Notes: a model not told the origin generated them from the sequence alone. 64,000 nucleotides of DNA from Janibacter sp. Soil728 (GCF_001428305.1 NZ_LMRZ01000001.1:682289-746288), one strand, 5' to 3'; positions 44,799 through 53,135 are shown, numbered from the stretch's first letter. A program made the numbers and translations.

Positions 44799-46538
44799 AT
44801 GACCGGGACCAATCCCCGGACCCTGCTCGCGCTCGCCTCCACGGCCGTGGCGCTGGCCGCGGCTGACACCTATGTCGTCGTGCTGGCGCTCACCGACATG
44901 ATGAGCGGCGTCGGTCTCGGCCTGGACAACCTGCAGCGCGCTGCCCCGATCATCTCCGGGTTCCTCCTGGGCTACATCGCGGTCCTGCCCCTCATCGGGC
45001 GCCTCGCGGACGTCATCTCCCGCTCGCGCATCCTGCTGGGCTGCCTCGTCGTCTTCGTCGTCGGCTCCGGGATCACCGCGCTGGCCGTCGACCTCGACAT
45101 CCTCGTCGCCGGCCGCGTCGTCCAGGGCATCGGTGGTGGGGGACTGGTCCCGGCGACCCTGGCGCTCGTCGCCGACCTGTGGCCCCCGGGGCGACGTGGC
45201 CTGCCGCTCGGCATGGTCGGCGCCGTCCAGGAGCTCGGCTCCGTCCTCGGCCCTCTCCTCGGTGCGGCCGTCCTCGCCGTCGCCGACTGGCGAGCGATCT
45301 TCTGGCTCAATGTCGTCCTCGGCCTCCTGCTCTTCCTCGCGATCGCCCTCGTGACCCGCGGCGCGGCCTTCGAGACGGCCGCGGGTGGCCTCCGGGTCCT
45401 GAGGAGGCCGTCCGCGGCCGTCTCGAAGGGCAGGGACCGGGGGCGCGTGGTCACCACAGCGCTCGGGGTGCTCACCGTCGGCCTGCTCTGGCTGACGCTG
45501 GCGGCACCCCCTTCGCTCGCGTCGGACGTCTATCTCGGGCTGCCCTTCGTCCCCTTCGCCGGGGACAGCCGGCTGGTCACACCGATCGGTGTGGTGACGC
45601 TCGCCCTCGCCGTGCTGCTCGTCGTGCTGACGATCCGCCACTGGTGGCCGCCGCTGCGGGAGAGCGACCTGCCCGGCGCGCTGCTGCTCGGCACGGTCCT
45701 CGGGTGCATCGTGCTCACCTTCGCCTCGGCCGACCCGGAGTCAGAGGTCGTCGGCCCGCTCGGGTATGCCCTGCTGCCCGTCGCGGGCATCGCCGCGCTC
45801 GGTTATGTCTGGCGGCACCGCACCGCGGCCTCGCCGCTCGTCCCGCGCGGCACCGTCCGTGGCCGCACCGGCTGGGCGTTGGTCGTCTCGCTGCTCGTCG
45901 GCGTCGCACTCGTCTCGGTCGTCGTCGACGTCCCGCTGTTCTCCCGGCTGACCACGTCCGGGTCGCAGACCGATGCGGCGATGGAGCTGGTCAAGTTCCT
46001 CGTCGCCGTGCCTGTGGGCGCGCTCTTCGGCGGCTGGATCCTGCGCTGGGTCGGCGACGGTCTCTCCGCGGGTGTCGGGTTGCTGCTCGCCACCGGCGGC
46101 CTCGTCGTCATGTCCGGATGGGACCGCGGCTCGCTCACCGAGATCACCTCGACGATCACCCTCGCGGTCGTCGGTTTCGGCCTGGGCATGGCCCTCGCGC
46201 CGGTCAACGACGCGGCGCTCGCGGACTCCCCGCAGCACGCCCACGGGACGGCGTCGAGTCTCGTCGTCGTCGCGCGGATGGTCGGCATGGTCGTCGGCCT
46301 CGCCCTGCTCACCGGCGTCGGGCTGCACCGCTACTACCAGGCCGTCGAGGCGCTGCCGCGTGAGCAGCAGACGAGCGGTCAGGCTCTGCTCGATGCTGCG
46401 CTGCTGCAGGTGCAGACCGTCTTCGTCGGTGCTGCCGGGGCTGCGTTCGTGGGCGCGCTCGTCGCCTTCGTCTTCCTCGGTGTGCGTCGCCGGGAGGGCT
46501 CAGGCTCGCTGGCTCGTGGGTTCGGCGTCGAGGAGTAG
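44799..46538 (+). CDS. MFS transporter, P55-like (partner of LprG)
   Basis: 579 residues from ATG 44799, about 14 membrane helices (DHA2-type). Motif A-like sequence GRLADVISRSRIL lies between helices 2 and 3; VVQGIGGGGLVPATLALVADLWPPGRRGLPLG is the following motif. The periplasmic insert ASDVYLGLPFVPFAGDSRLVTP is present. In mycobacteria P55 with LprG exports triacylglycerol and influences drug resistance. The last 39 bases overlap the convergent alpha/beta hydrolase gene. Confidence 0.88.
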   Translation: MTGTNPRTLLALASTAVALAAADTYVVVLALTDMMSGVGLGLDNLQRAAPIISGFLLGYIAVLPLIGRLADVISRSRILLGCLVVFVVGSGITALAVDLDILVAGRVVQGIGGGGLVPATLALVADLWPPGRRGLPLGMVGAVQELGSVLGPLLGAAVLAVADWRAIFWLNVVLGLLLFLAIALVTRGAAFETAAGGLRVLRRPSAAVSKGRDRGRVVTTALGVLTVGLLWLTLAAPPSLASDVYLGLPFVPFAGDSRLVTPIGVVTLALAVLLVVLTIRHWWPPLRESDLPGALLLGTVLGCIVLTFASADPESEVVGPLGYALLPVAGIAALGYVWRHRTAASPLVPRGTVRGRTGWALVVSLLVGVALVSVVVDVPLFSRLTTSGSQTDAAMELVKFLVAVPVGALFGGWILRWVGDGLSAGVGLLLATGGLVVMSGWDRGSLTEITSTITLAVVGFGLGMALAPVNDAALADSPQHAHGTASSLVVVARMVGMVVGLALLTGVGLHRYYQAVEALPREQQTSGQALLDAALLQVQTVFVGAAGAAFVGALVAFVFLGVRRREGSGSLARGFGVEE

Positions 46539-47396
46539 CTCGATCTTGTCGGCGACCGTCGCGCTCGCCTCGTAGGTGATCATGTGGCCGACCCCGGGCA
46601 CCATCCAGAAGTCCGACCCAGGGATGAGCGCGGCAAGGCGGCGCCCCGCGGAGACGGGGGTGAGCCGGTCCTTGCGGCCGGTGAGGACCACAGTGCGCAC
46701 GTGGGCGAAGGGGGCGACCCCGGTCCGCAGATCGAGATCACCGATCGCGCGGTACCAGTCGGCGACCACATTGGCTCGGGTCTGGCTGGTCTGCTGGACC
46801 GTGGCGCGCACCGCCTCGGGGTCCGGGTTGTCCCCGAAGAGGTTGGCAGCCGTGAGCCGGGCCGTCGTCGGTAGGCCCGGGAAGCGTGCGGGGGCCTTGG
46901 CGAGCAGGCCCATGACGAGCACCTCGCCGGGCACGCCCCGACGGCCGGGCAGGTGTGCGGCGGTGCCGACGAGCGCGACGCCCCGCACCCGGGCGAGCAC
47001 GAGGTCGGGGTCGACCTCGCCGAGAGCCATGACCGTCATCCCGCCCATCGAGTGGCCGCCGAGGACGACATCGCCCTCCGGGGCCGTCTCTGCAAGGACC
47101 TCGCGCAGGGCCGCGCCGAGGTCGAGCAGGGACACGTCGCGGTCGAGACCGGAGCTGGAGCGTCCGTGGCCGGGCTGGTCGTAGGTGACGACCCGCAGAT
47201 GGGGCCGGCGCTGCTGCAGGTCGACGACCACCGGGTCCCACACCTCGTGGGTGCCGCACCAGCCGTGGGCGAGGACGAGTGTCGGTCCCTGCGCGAAGCC
47301 GCTGGGAGCCGGGTGCTCGAAGACTGCGAGGCGGGCACCGTCGGGAGCGGTGACCGTCCGTCGGGTGCCCGGGGCGGGGTGGGCCAAGGGGCTCAC
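46500..47396 (-). CDS. Alpha/beta-fold hydrolase
   Basis: 298 residues from ATG 47396. LVLAHGWCGTHEVWDP (oxyanion strand), nucleophile elbow GGHSMGGMT (Ser at about 115), acid region VVLTGRKDRLTP and the catalytic His in VPGVGHMITYE. No signal peptide. Lipase/esterase or epoxide-hydrolase-like; substrate unknown. Its start overlaps the xthA stop by 4 bases on the same strand, so the two are co-transcribed, and its 3' end overlaps the MFS gene. Confidence 0.85.
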   Translation of the reverse strand: MSPLAHPAPGTRRTVTAPDGARLAVFEHPAPSGFAQGPTLVLAHGWCGTHEVWDPVVVDLQQRRPHLRVVTYDQPGHGRSSSGLDRDVSLLDLGAALREVLAETAPEGDVVLGGHSMGGMTVMALGEVDPDLVLARVRGVALVGTAAHLPGRRGVPGEVLVMGLLAKAPARFPGLPTTARLTAANLFGDNPDPEAVRATVQQTSQTRANVVADWYRAIGDLDLRTGVAPFAHVRTVVLTGRKDRLTPVSAGRRLAALIPGSDFWMVPGVGHMITYEASATVADKIELLLDAEPTSQRA

Positions 47397-48205
47397 AGGT
47401 TGGTCCGCGAGTCACCGATGTCGCCGTCGAGGCCGACGATGACGGGGGCGTGGTCGCTGGCGCCCTTGCCCTTGCGCTCCTCGCGGTCGATCGACGCGCC
47501 GCTCACGCGAGCGGCGAAGGAGGGCGAGCCGAGGACGAAGTCGATGCGCATGCCGCGCTTCTTGGGGAAGGCGAGCTGCTGGTAGTCCCAGTAGGTGTAG
47601 GTGCCCGGCCCGGGGGTGTGCGGGCGGGTGACGTCGACGAAGCCGGCGTCGAGGAAGGAGTTGAAGGCTGCGCGCTCTGGCGCGGAGACGTGCGTCTTGT
47701 CGGCGAAGTACTCCATCGACCAGACGTCCTCGTCCTGGGGCGCGACATTCCAGTCGCCGCACAACGCGGTCGGGGTGCCGTCTGCGGTCCACTCGAGCGC
47801 ACGCTGCTTGAGCTGCTCGAGCCAGGCGAGCTTGTAGGTCATGTGCGGGTCCTCGAGCGTGCGGCCGTTGGGCACGTAGAGCGACCAGACACGCACGCCA
47901 CCGCAGGTCGCGCCGATCGAGCGCGCCTCAGGGGCGACGGGGTCGCCGAAGCCGGGGTCGCCGTCGAAGCCGATCGACACGTCCTCCAGACCGACGCGGG
48001 AGAGGATCGCCACGCCGTTCCACTGGTTGAGGCCGTGGTGGGCGACCTCGTAGCCCAGCTCGGTGAAGCGGTCATACGGAAACTGCTCCTCCTTGGCCTT
48101 GGTCTCCTGGATGGCCAGGACGTCGACGTCGCTGCGCTGCAGCCAGGCCTCGACGCGGTCGACGCGGGAGCGGATGGAGTTGACGTTCCAGGTAGCGATG
48201 CGCAC
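47393..48205 (-). CDS. xthA: Exodeoxyribonuclease III
   Basis: AP endonuclease and 3'-5' exonuclease of base-excision repair. 270 residues from GTG 48205. Motifs: ATWNVNSIRSRVDR, AIQETKAKEEQFP (metal-binding Glu), VWSLYVPNGR, LCGDWNVAPQDEDVW, MRIDFVLGSP and the C-terminal SDHAPVIVGL. TAGGGT lies 6 bases before the GTG (48212-48217), a leaderless-type promoter. Confidence 0.94.
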   Translation of the reverse strand: MRIATWNVNSIRSRVDRVEAWLQRSDVDVLAIQETKAKEEQFPYDRFTELGYEVAHHGLNQWNGVAILSRVGLEDVSIGFDGDPGFGDPVAPEARSIGATCGGVRVWSLYVPNGRTLEDPHMTYKLAWLEQLKQRALEWTADGTPTALCGDWNVAPQDEDVWSMEYFADKTHVSAPERAAFNSFLDAGFVDVTRPHTPGPGTYTYWDYQQLAFPKKRGMRIDFVLGSPSFAARVSGASIDREERKGKGASDHAPVIVGLDGDIGDSRTNL

Positions 48206-48244
48206 GGCGCCACCCTAGCCATCGGGACTGACACCCTTGAGCCC

Positions 48245-49237
48245 ATGGCCGACTTCGAGCTGTCCCGCACGACGCATGTCGTCGCCGACCCCGGGACCGT
48301 GCACGCCCTGATCGACGACTTCCGGCAGTGGACGCGCTGGTCGCCGTGGGAGGGCGCCGACCCCGACCTGCGGCGCACCTACGCAGGACCCGACCACGGC
48401 GTCGGCTCGACGTACCAGTGGTCCGGCAATGCCAAGGCCGGTGAGGGGCGGATGGAGATCGTCTCCTCGACGCCGAGCGAGGTCGTCGTCGACCTGCGCT
48501 TCGTCAAGCCCTTCAAGGCGACCAACGTCACGACCTTCTCCCTTCGTCCGATCGGAGGGGGCACGGACGTCACCTGGACGATGACCGGGCAGCGCAGCGC
48601 GGTGATGGGCCTGATGGGCACGCTGTTCTTCGACAAGGCGATCGGCAAGGACTTCGACAGGGGGCTCGCCGCGATGAAGCGGACGGCTGAAGCAAGCAGA
48701 CCTCCCCGAAGCCATGCCCCCGGGAGCTACCGCTACGGCCTTGGCTGGAACGCCAGGCTGAAGAAGCCCAAGGAGGAGATCGACGAGCCAACGGCCAGGC
48801 AGCGCTTTGCGCAGGGCCCCATGTTTGCCGTCAGCAGGGTGGCCGAGGGGCAGGCCGTGGCTGACTTCACCCTGTACGTTGCGGCCGAGGGCTCCCACGT
48901 GAGGGTCCAGCGCTATGACGCGAACGGCTCCGTCGTGGAGGTCTACGACTTCGCCGTCGTCGAGGGTGACGACCGGCTGTTCATGGACAACTACACGGTC
49001 TACGTCTACGCCGACGATGCGAGGACGACGCGGACATTCAGCCAGTCCGTCGCCCACAAGTCGTGGGTCTTCCGCCAGGACGGCACCGCGACCTGCCGCG
49101 ATGTGGTCACGTCCATGCCGGACGCCAGGATCTCGGAGTACCGCGACCTCGACGTCTCGGGGCACTGGCGGGCGCGACCGAGCTTCGGCGACTGGGACGG
49201 CTACGGCGAGCATCCCGAGCCGAGCGACGCGGGCTGA
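48245..49237 (+). CDS. SRPBCC-domain protein fused to an unrecognised C-terminal domain
   Basis: 330 residues from ATG 48245; the frame is open far upstream but that part is antisense to xthA. Residues 1-150 are a START/SRPBCC domain (FELSRTTHVVADPGTVHALIDDFRQWTRWSPWEG, GTDVTWTMTGQ, GKDFDRGLAAMKRTAEA), which in relatives ends the protein. Residues 155-330 form a separate beta-rich domain I do not recognise (YGLGWNARLKKPKEEIDEP, VRVQRYDANGSVVEVYDF, HWRARPSFGDWDGYGE). The DNA of this part uses AGG and AGC codons more often than its neighbours. The fusion and codon shift suggest recent acquisition. Lipid or ligand binding is likely for the first domain only. Confidence 0.75.
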   Translation: MADFELSRTTHVVADPGTVHALIDDFRQWTRWSPWEGADPDLRRTYAGPDHGVGSTYQWSGNAKAGEGRMEIVSSTPSEVVVDLRFVKPFKATNVTTFSLRPIGGGTDVTWTMTGQRSAVMGLMGTLFFDKAIGKDFDRGLAAMKRTAEASRPPRSHAPGSYRYGLGWNARLKKPKEEIDEPTARQRFAQGPMFAVSRVAEGQAVADFTLYVAAEGSHVRVQRYDANGSVVEVYDFAVVEGDDRLFMDNYTVYVYADDARTTRTFSQSVAHKSWVFRQDGTATCRDVVTSMPDARISEYRDLDVSGHWRARPSFGDWDGYGEHPEPSDAG

Positions 49238-49271
49238 GCCCGCGGGTCTGGCCATGGCCGCGGCGGGTCGT

Positions 49272-49277
49272 TAGCGT
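49272..49277 (+). promoter_or_regulatory. -10 box of the dienelactone hydrolase gene
   Basis: TAGCGT, 8 bases before the ATG at 49286, no ribosome site: leaderless-type promoter. Confidence 0.45.
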
Positions 49278-49285
49278 CGGGCAGC

Positions 49286-50032
49286 ATGCGACCCCTCATC
49301 GAGATCCCTGCCGCCGACGGAACCGCCGAGGCGCTCGTCGCCCGGCCCGACGACGGCAACCACCCCGGAGTCCTGCTGTGCATCGACGCCCTCGGCCTGC
49401 GCCCACGCATCCAGGAGATGGCTGATCGCATCGCCTCCTGGGGCTACATCGTCCTCGCGCCCAACACGATGTACCGGTCCGGGACCGCGGCGCAGACCAC
49501 TCCGACGACTGACCTGCGCATCCCCGAGGAGCGGGCTGCCTACGGCAAGAAGGTCGGCCCCTACCTCGCCCTGCTCACGGGTGCGGCGATCGATGCCGAC
49601 CTGCCCCACTACCTGTCCGCGTTGCGCGGTCTCGACGGGGTGGGCGAGGGCCCCGTGGGCGTCACCGGCTACTGCATGGGTGCCAAGCTCGCGACCCGGT
49701 GCTCCGGGTTGGACCCGAGCGTCGCGGCCTGCGGTGGCTTCCACGGGGCCATGCTCGCGACGGACGACGACGACAGCCCGCACCTCACCCTCGGTGGCGC
49801 GCAGGCGGAGTTCGTCTACGGCCATGCCGACAACGACCAGGCGATGACCCCGCAGATGGTCGAGCGGCTCGACGCCGCGCTCGCCGAGCACGGGCTGGTC
49901 GCCCAGAGCGCCGTCTACCCGCAGGCGCCCCACGGCTACACGATGAGCGACACCTCGAGCCACCAGCAGGCCGGCGAGGACCGCCACTGGAGCGAGCTGC
50001 AGGCCCTCTTCGCCCGGACCCTCGGCGCGTGA
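49286..50032 (+). CDS. Dienelactone hydrolase family protein
   Basis: 248 residues. The nucleophile is Cys in VTGYCMGAKLATR (GxCxG elbow, about residue 131), the acid lies in FVYGHADNDQAMTP, and the His in YPQAPHGYTMSD. The PLIEIPAADGTAEALVARP N-terminus is typical of DLH-like cytosolic hydrolases. Full length. It may hydrolyse a lactone or small ester; participation in aromatic degradation is not indicated by its neighbours. It overlaps the SDR gene by 4 bases. Confidence 0.88.
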   Translation: MRPLIEIPAADGTAEALVARPDDGNHPGVLLCIDALGLRPRIQEMADRIASWGYIVLAPNTMYRSGTAAQTTPTTDLRIPEERAAYGKKVGPYLALLTGAAIDADLPHYLSALRGLDGVGEGPVGVTGYCMGAKLATRCSGLDPSVAACGGFHGAMLATDDDDSPHLTLGGAQAEFVYGHADNDQAMTPQMVERLDAALAEHGLVAQSAVYPQAPHGYTMSDTSSHQQAGEDRHWSELQALFARTLGA

Positions 50033-50802
50033 GCACCGCCCTCGTCACCGGAGCGACCGCCGGCATCGGCCGCGAGTTCGCCGTCCAGCTCGCGGCGAAG
50101 GGGGACGACCTCGTCCTCGTCGCCCGCGACAGTGCGCGCCTGGACGCGCTCGCCGCCGAGCTGGGTGGTGCTCACGGCGTCGCCGTCGAGGTGATCTGCG
50201 CGGACCTGTCCGACCGGGCCGCGCTGGAGCGGGTGGCCGAGCGGCTGCGCGACCCGGCCCGGGCCGTGGACCTGCTGGTCAACAACGCGGGCTACGGGCT
50301 GGGCTCTCCCTTCGTCGACACGACGGTCGAGGACGAGGAGCGGCTGCTCGACGTGCTGGTGCGGGCGGTCCTCGTGCTCAGCCATGCCGCGGCCGGGGCG
50401 ATGGTCGTGCGGGGGAGCGGACGGATCATCAACGTCTCGTCCGTCGCCGGGCTGCTCACGAGCGGGACCTATGCGGCATCCAAGGCCTGGGTCATCACCT
50501 TCAGCGAGTCGATCGCGGCACAGCTGGCGCCGCGCGGGGTCGGGGTCACCGCGCTGCTGCCCGGGTACGTGCGCACCGAGTTCCACGAGCGCGCGGGGAT
50601 CGACAAGAAGCGCAACGGTCCCTTCTGGCTCGACGCGCCGGACCTCGTGCGCCAGGCCCTCGCCGACTCCGAGCGTGGTCGCGTCGTGTCCGTCCCGAGC
50701 CCGCAGTACAAGGCGGTCGTCGGCGTCGTGCGCCACCTGCCCCGGGTGCTGCTGCGCAACCCGCGGGTGACCGCGCTGCACCGCAAGAACCCGAGTCCCT
50801 GA
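50029..50802 (+). CDS. SDR-family oxidoreductase
   Basis: 257 residues from GTG 50029. VTGATAGIGREFA nucleotide loop, NNAGYGLGSPF, catalytic Ser in NVSSVAGLL, and YAASKAWVITFSES. The GYGLG sequence and the C-terminal NPRVTALHRKNPSP resemble the DltE/YdfG-like classical SDRs of unknown role. Transcribed with the dienelactone hydrolase. Its end faces the hemerythrin gene across two palindromic repeats. Confidence 0.85.
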   Translation: MSTALVTGATAGIGREFAVQLAAKGDDLVLVARDSARLDALAAELGGAHGVAVEVICADLSDRAALERVAERLRDPARAVDLLVNNAGYGLGSPFVDTTVEDEERLLDVLVRAVLVLSHAAAGAMVVRGSGRIINVSSVAGLLTSGTYAASKAWVITFSESIAAQLAPRGVGVTALLPGYVRTEFHERAGIDKKRNGPFWLDAPDLVRQALADSERGRVVSVPSPQYKAVVGVVRHLPRVLLRNPRVTALHRKNPSP

Positions 50803-50820
50803 CAGGCCCTCCCGCAATCG

Positions 50821-50860
50821 CCGTTCGTCTGCATTGCCCTATGGCAATGCAGACGAACGG
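50821..50860. repeat. Palindromic repeat, copy 1 (perfect 18-bp stem)
   Basis: Core GCATTGCC-CTAT-GGCAATGC at 50831-50850, extended by ten matching flanking bases on each side, giving an 18-bp perfect stem with a CTAT loop. It lies 18 bases after the SDR stop. Probable bidirectional terminator or REP-like element. Confidence 0.8.
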
Positions 50861-50867
50861 TCACCCG

Positions 50868-50895
50868 GGTTGCATTGCCATAGGGGAATGCAACC
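50868..50895. repeat. Palindromic repeat, copy 2
   Basis: Same core with the loop inverted (ATAG), a 12-bp stem with one G-G mismatch. It directly abuts the hemerythrin stop codon (50896-50898). The arms outside the core differ from those of copy 1 but still pair with each other. Confidence 0.72.
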
Positions 50896-51387
50896 TCAGA
50901 GGGGGCCGAGGGCGTCGGCTGGGTCCGCGTCGAGGTCCAGCGTCTCGAGGATCCGCAGCAGCGCCCGCTCCTCGAAGCGGAAGTGCGACTCCATGATCGC
51001 GCCGAGCCCGTCGAGGTGGGAGTGCACCCGCTCGGGTGGGTCGTCTCGGTCGAGAGCTGCCTCGAGCCCGCCGACCAGGTGACTCATCATCGAGTGGTCC
51101 TGGCTCAGCCGGCGCAGGGTGTCGGCCAGCTCGGGGTGCTCGGAGGCGATCGCGGGGAAGAGGTGACGGTCCTCCCCTTCGTGATGGCGGGTGAGGGCCG
51201 TGCAGAAACCGCGGCAGTACACCAGCAGGTCCCGGGCCACCTCGGGGTCTTCGCCGGCCGCCCGCACGAGGTCGAGCGCCTCGCGCAGGCGGGCGTGCAC
51301 CGCCCGCAGCTCGTGTGCCCAGGCCACCAGCCTGGTCTGCTCGCCCTCAGTCACGAGAGGGCGAAGGGTGGGAAACGTGCATGACAC
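50896..51387 (-). CDS. Hemerythrin (HHE) domain protein
   Basis: Non-haem di-iron helical bundle. His/Glu ligands appear as HELRAVHARLRE, LTRHHEGEDRHLFPAI, QDHSMMSHLVGGLE and ESHFRFEERALLRIL. Start uncertain: GTG 51387 (just after GGAGG, though only 2 bases away), GTG 51438 (14 bases after a TACGCT -10 box), or GTG 51354, where the conserved part begins. The length is about 163 residues as given. Role in oxygen, NO or iron handling not determined. Divergent from pyrE. Confidence 0.8.
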   Translation of the reverse strand: MSCTFPTLRPLVTEGEQTRLVAWAHELRAVHARLREALDLVRAAGEDPEVARDLLVYCRGFCTALTRHHEGEDRHLFPAIASEHPELADTLRRLSQDHSMMSHLVGGLEAALDRDDPPERVHSHLDGLGAIMESHFRFEERALLRILETLDLDADPADALGPL

Positions 51388-51476
51388 GTCCTCCTTCGAT
51401 CCGGCGCCTCCATGCCTGACACGGTCTGCCACCGGCACGCGACGCTGCGCCCAGCGTAACTCTGTCTTGGCGAAGC

Positions 51477-51584
51477 TACTTGCGGGTATGACGTGCAGTT
51501 GGCGAAGTGCTTCGGACGAGAGAGCTGATTTTCCGGGATTCTCCTACGCGTCGGGCGTGCACGTGCACGTCGTACCCGCAAGTA
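51477..51584. promoter_or_regulatory. Divergent control region with a 21-bp inverted repeat
   Basis: The left arm 51477-51497 (starting TACTTGCGGGTA) and the right arm 51564-51584 are reverse complements at 20 of 21 positions, separated by 66 bases. Each arm points to one of the divergent genes. The left arm covers the likely -35 region of the hemerythrin promoter (-10 TACGCT on the minus strand, 51458-51453). The right arm lies upstream of the pyrE -10 box. This looks like a pair of operators of one regulator, possibly joined by DNA looping; the regulator is unknown. Confidence 0.6.
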
Positions 51585-51617
51585 ACCTCTGGCCACGGGC
51601 CGGCACCGCGCGCCCCA

Positions 51618-51623
51618 TAGAAT
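51618..51623 (+). promoter_or_regulatory. -10 box of pyrE
   Basis: TAGAAT followed by 7 bases and the GTG at 51631, without ribosome site: leaderless-type start. Confidence 0.55.
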
Positions 51624-51630
51624 ACGACTC

Positions 51631-52185
51631 GTGACTGACATCGCTGCCGACCGCGCCCGCCTGCTCGAGATCGTCAAGGACAAGGCCATCGTCCACGGAC
51701 GGGTGACCCTCTCCTCCGGCGCCGAGGCCGACTACTACGTCGACCTGCGCCGCATCACGCTCGACGGCGAAGCCTCCCCGCTCGTCGGCCGGGTCATGCT
51801 GGACCTCGTCGCGGACCTCGACTTCGACGCCGTGGGCGGGCTGACGCTGGGTGCCGACCCCGTCGCCACCTCCATGCTCCACGCCACCGCGGCGAAGGGG
51901 GAGCGGCTGGACGCCTTCGTGGTGCGCAAGTCCGGCAAGGCCCACGGCCTGCAGCAGCGCATCGAGGGTCCGTCGATCAAGGGCCGTCGTGTCCTGATCG
52001 TCGAGGACACCTCCACGACGGGCAACTCGCCGCTCGAGGCGGCCACCGCCGCCCGCGAGGCGGGTGCCGAGGTCGTCGCCGTCGCGACGATCGCCGACCG
52101 GGCGACCGGTGCCGCCGACAAGTTCGCCGAGGCCGGTCTGGAGTACCGCCACGTCTTCGGGCTCGAGGAGCTCGGGCTCGCCTGA
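51631..52185 (+). CDS. pyrE: Orotate phosphoribosyltransferase
   Basis: Transfers ribose-5-phosphate from PRPP to orotate in pyrimidine synthesis. 184 residues from GTG 51631. RVTLSSGAEADYYVDLRRITLDG (orotate strand), AFVVRKSGKAHGLQQRIEG and the PRPP loop RVLIVEDTSTTGNSPLEAA are intact. The length matches actinobacterial PyrE. It stands alone, not in a pyr operon. Confidence 0.95.
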   Translation: MTDIAADRARLLEIVKDKAIVHGRVTLSSGAEADYYVDLRRITLDGEASPLVGRVMLDLVADLDFDAVGGLTLGADPVATSMLHATAAKGERLDAFVVRKSGKAHGLQQRIEGPSIKGRRVLIVEDTSTTGNSPLEAATAAREAGAEVVAVATIADRATGAADKFAEAGLEYRHVFGLEELGLA

Positions 52186-52210
52186 GGGCCTCCACGGCAA
52201 CCGGTTTAAG

Positions 52211-52224
52211 TTAGGCTCTCCTAA
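52211..52224 (+). promoter_or_regulatory. Iron box (DtxR/IdeR-type operator)
   Basis: TTAGG-CTCT-CCTAA, a perfect core palindrome of the DtxR/IdeR iron box, 29 bases before the siderophore-interacting protein gene. The full 19-bp consensus is only partly matched outside the core. Predicts repression when iron is sufficient. Confidence 0.75.
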
Positions 52225-52253
52225 GTTCAGCCGTCCCCGGTGTTAGGAGAGCC

Positions 52254-53117
52254 ATGAAGATCGCCGAGCTCAAGGACCGCGTGGTCCTGGGTGCCGCCCG
52301 TGTCTACGCCCGTCGGACGATGGCCGACTACGCCGAGCGGACGGAGGAGTCGCAGTTCGAGGTCACGGTCGCCCGGGTCGTCGAGCTCAACCCGGTGATG
52401 CGACGAATCACCTTGGCAGCCCCCGAGATCCGCGACTACTCGCTGCTCGGCCCTGACGAGTTCTTCGGCCTGCTCATGCCGGGCGCCGACGGCCACCTGC
52501 ACCTGCCTGACCCGGGGCGCAGCAATGTCCGTGCGGCCATCAGCGAGATGTCCGAGGACGAGCAGCCCGGCCTGCGGTGGTACACGATCCGCAGCATCCG
52601 CCGGCGCGAAGGGGAGGTCGACGTCGACATCGTGACCCACGGCGACTCCGGTCCGGGGTCGGCATGGGCGACGTCCGCGCAGGTGGGCGATGTCGCCGGG
52701 TTCCGCTCCGGGGGAGCGCTGTACTCCAGCTTCGACCAGCCGCGTCAGCTCCTCGTCGCCGACGAGACGGCCCTGCCCGCGCTGCTGGCGATCCTGGAGG
52801 AGCGGGACCGCCGTGGCCTGCCCGGCCTCGGCGCGGGCATCGAGGCACACGTCGAGGTCCCCTCGTCGAGCGTGCTCGACGGCATGGAGATGCCGTCCGA
52901 CGTCGCCGTCCACCTGCGAGGCTCCGCCGCGCCGGGCACGGCAGTCCTCGCGGCCCTCGTCGACTCGCCCGGCTCGAGCGCCGACCTGGACTACGCCTGG
53001 CTCTGCGGCGAGTCCGGGCTGGCGACCTCCCTTCGTCGCCACCTCGTGCAGCAGGGCACGGACAAGCGGCAGATCACCTTCTCCGGCTACTGGAAGCTGG
53101 GCGCCGCACGCGGCTGA
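52254..53117 (+). CDS. Siderophore-interacting protein (FAD ferric reductase family)
   Basis: 287 residues from ATG 52254, ribosome site TAGGAGA. The N-terminal FAD domain (FEVTVARVVELNPVMRRITLAAPE ... RWYTIRSIRR with the RxYT-type flavin motif and VTHGDSGPGSAWA) is followed by the SIP C-terminal NAD(P)H domain (LLVADETALPALLAILE, DYAWLCGESGLATSLRRHLV, ITFSGYWKLGAAR). It releases iron from ferri-siderophores by reduction in the cytosol. The iron box upstream agrees. Confidence 0.92.
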   Translation: MKIAELKDRVVLGAARVYARRTMADYAERTEESQFEVTVARVVELNPVMRRITLAAPEIRDYSLLGPDEFFGLLMPGADGHLHLPDPGRSNVRAAISEMSEDEQPGLRWYTIRSIRRREGEVDVDIVTHGDSGPGSAWATSAQVGDVAGFRSGGALYSSFDQPRQLLVADETALPALLAILEERDRRGLPGLGAGIEAHVEVPSSSVLDGMEMPSDVAVHLRGSAAPGTAVLAALVDSPGSSADLDYAWLCGESGLATSLRRHLVQQGTDKRQITFSGYWKLGAARG

Positions 53118-53129
53118 CCGCCGGCCGGA

Positions 53130-53135
53130 TAGCGT
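53130..53135 (+). promoter_or_regulatory. -10 box of the HAD hydrolase gene
   Basis: TAGCGT, 7 bases before the ATG at 53143, no ribosome site. Confidence 0.45.

Noticed and set aside
47450-48244. 265-codon N-terminal extension of the SRPBCC protein
   Set aside because: It is the antisense of xthA; a good ATG with normal family similarity occurs at 48245.
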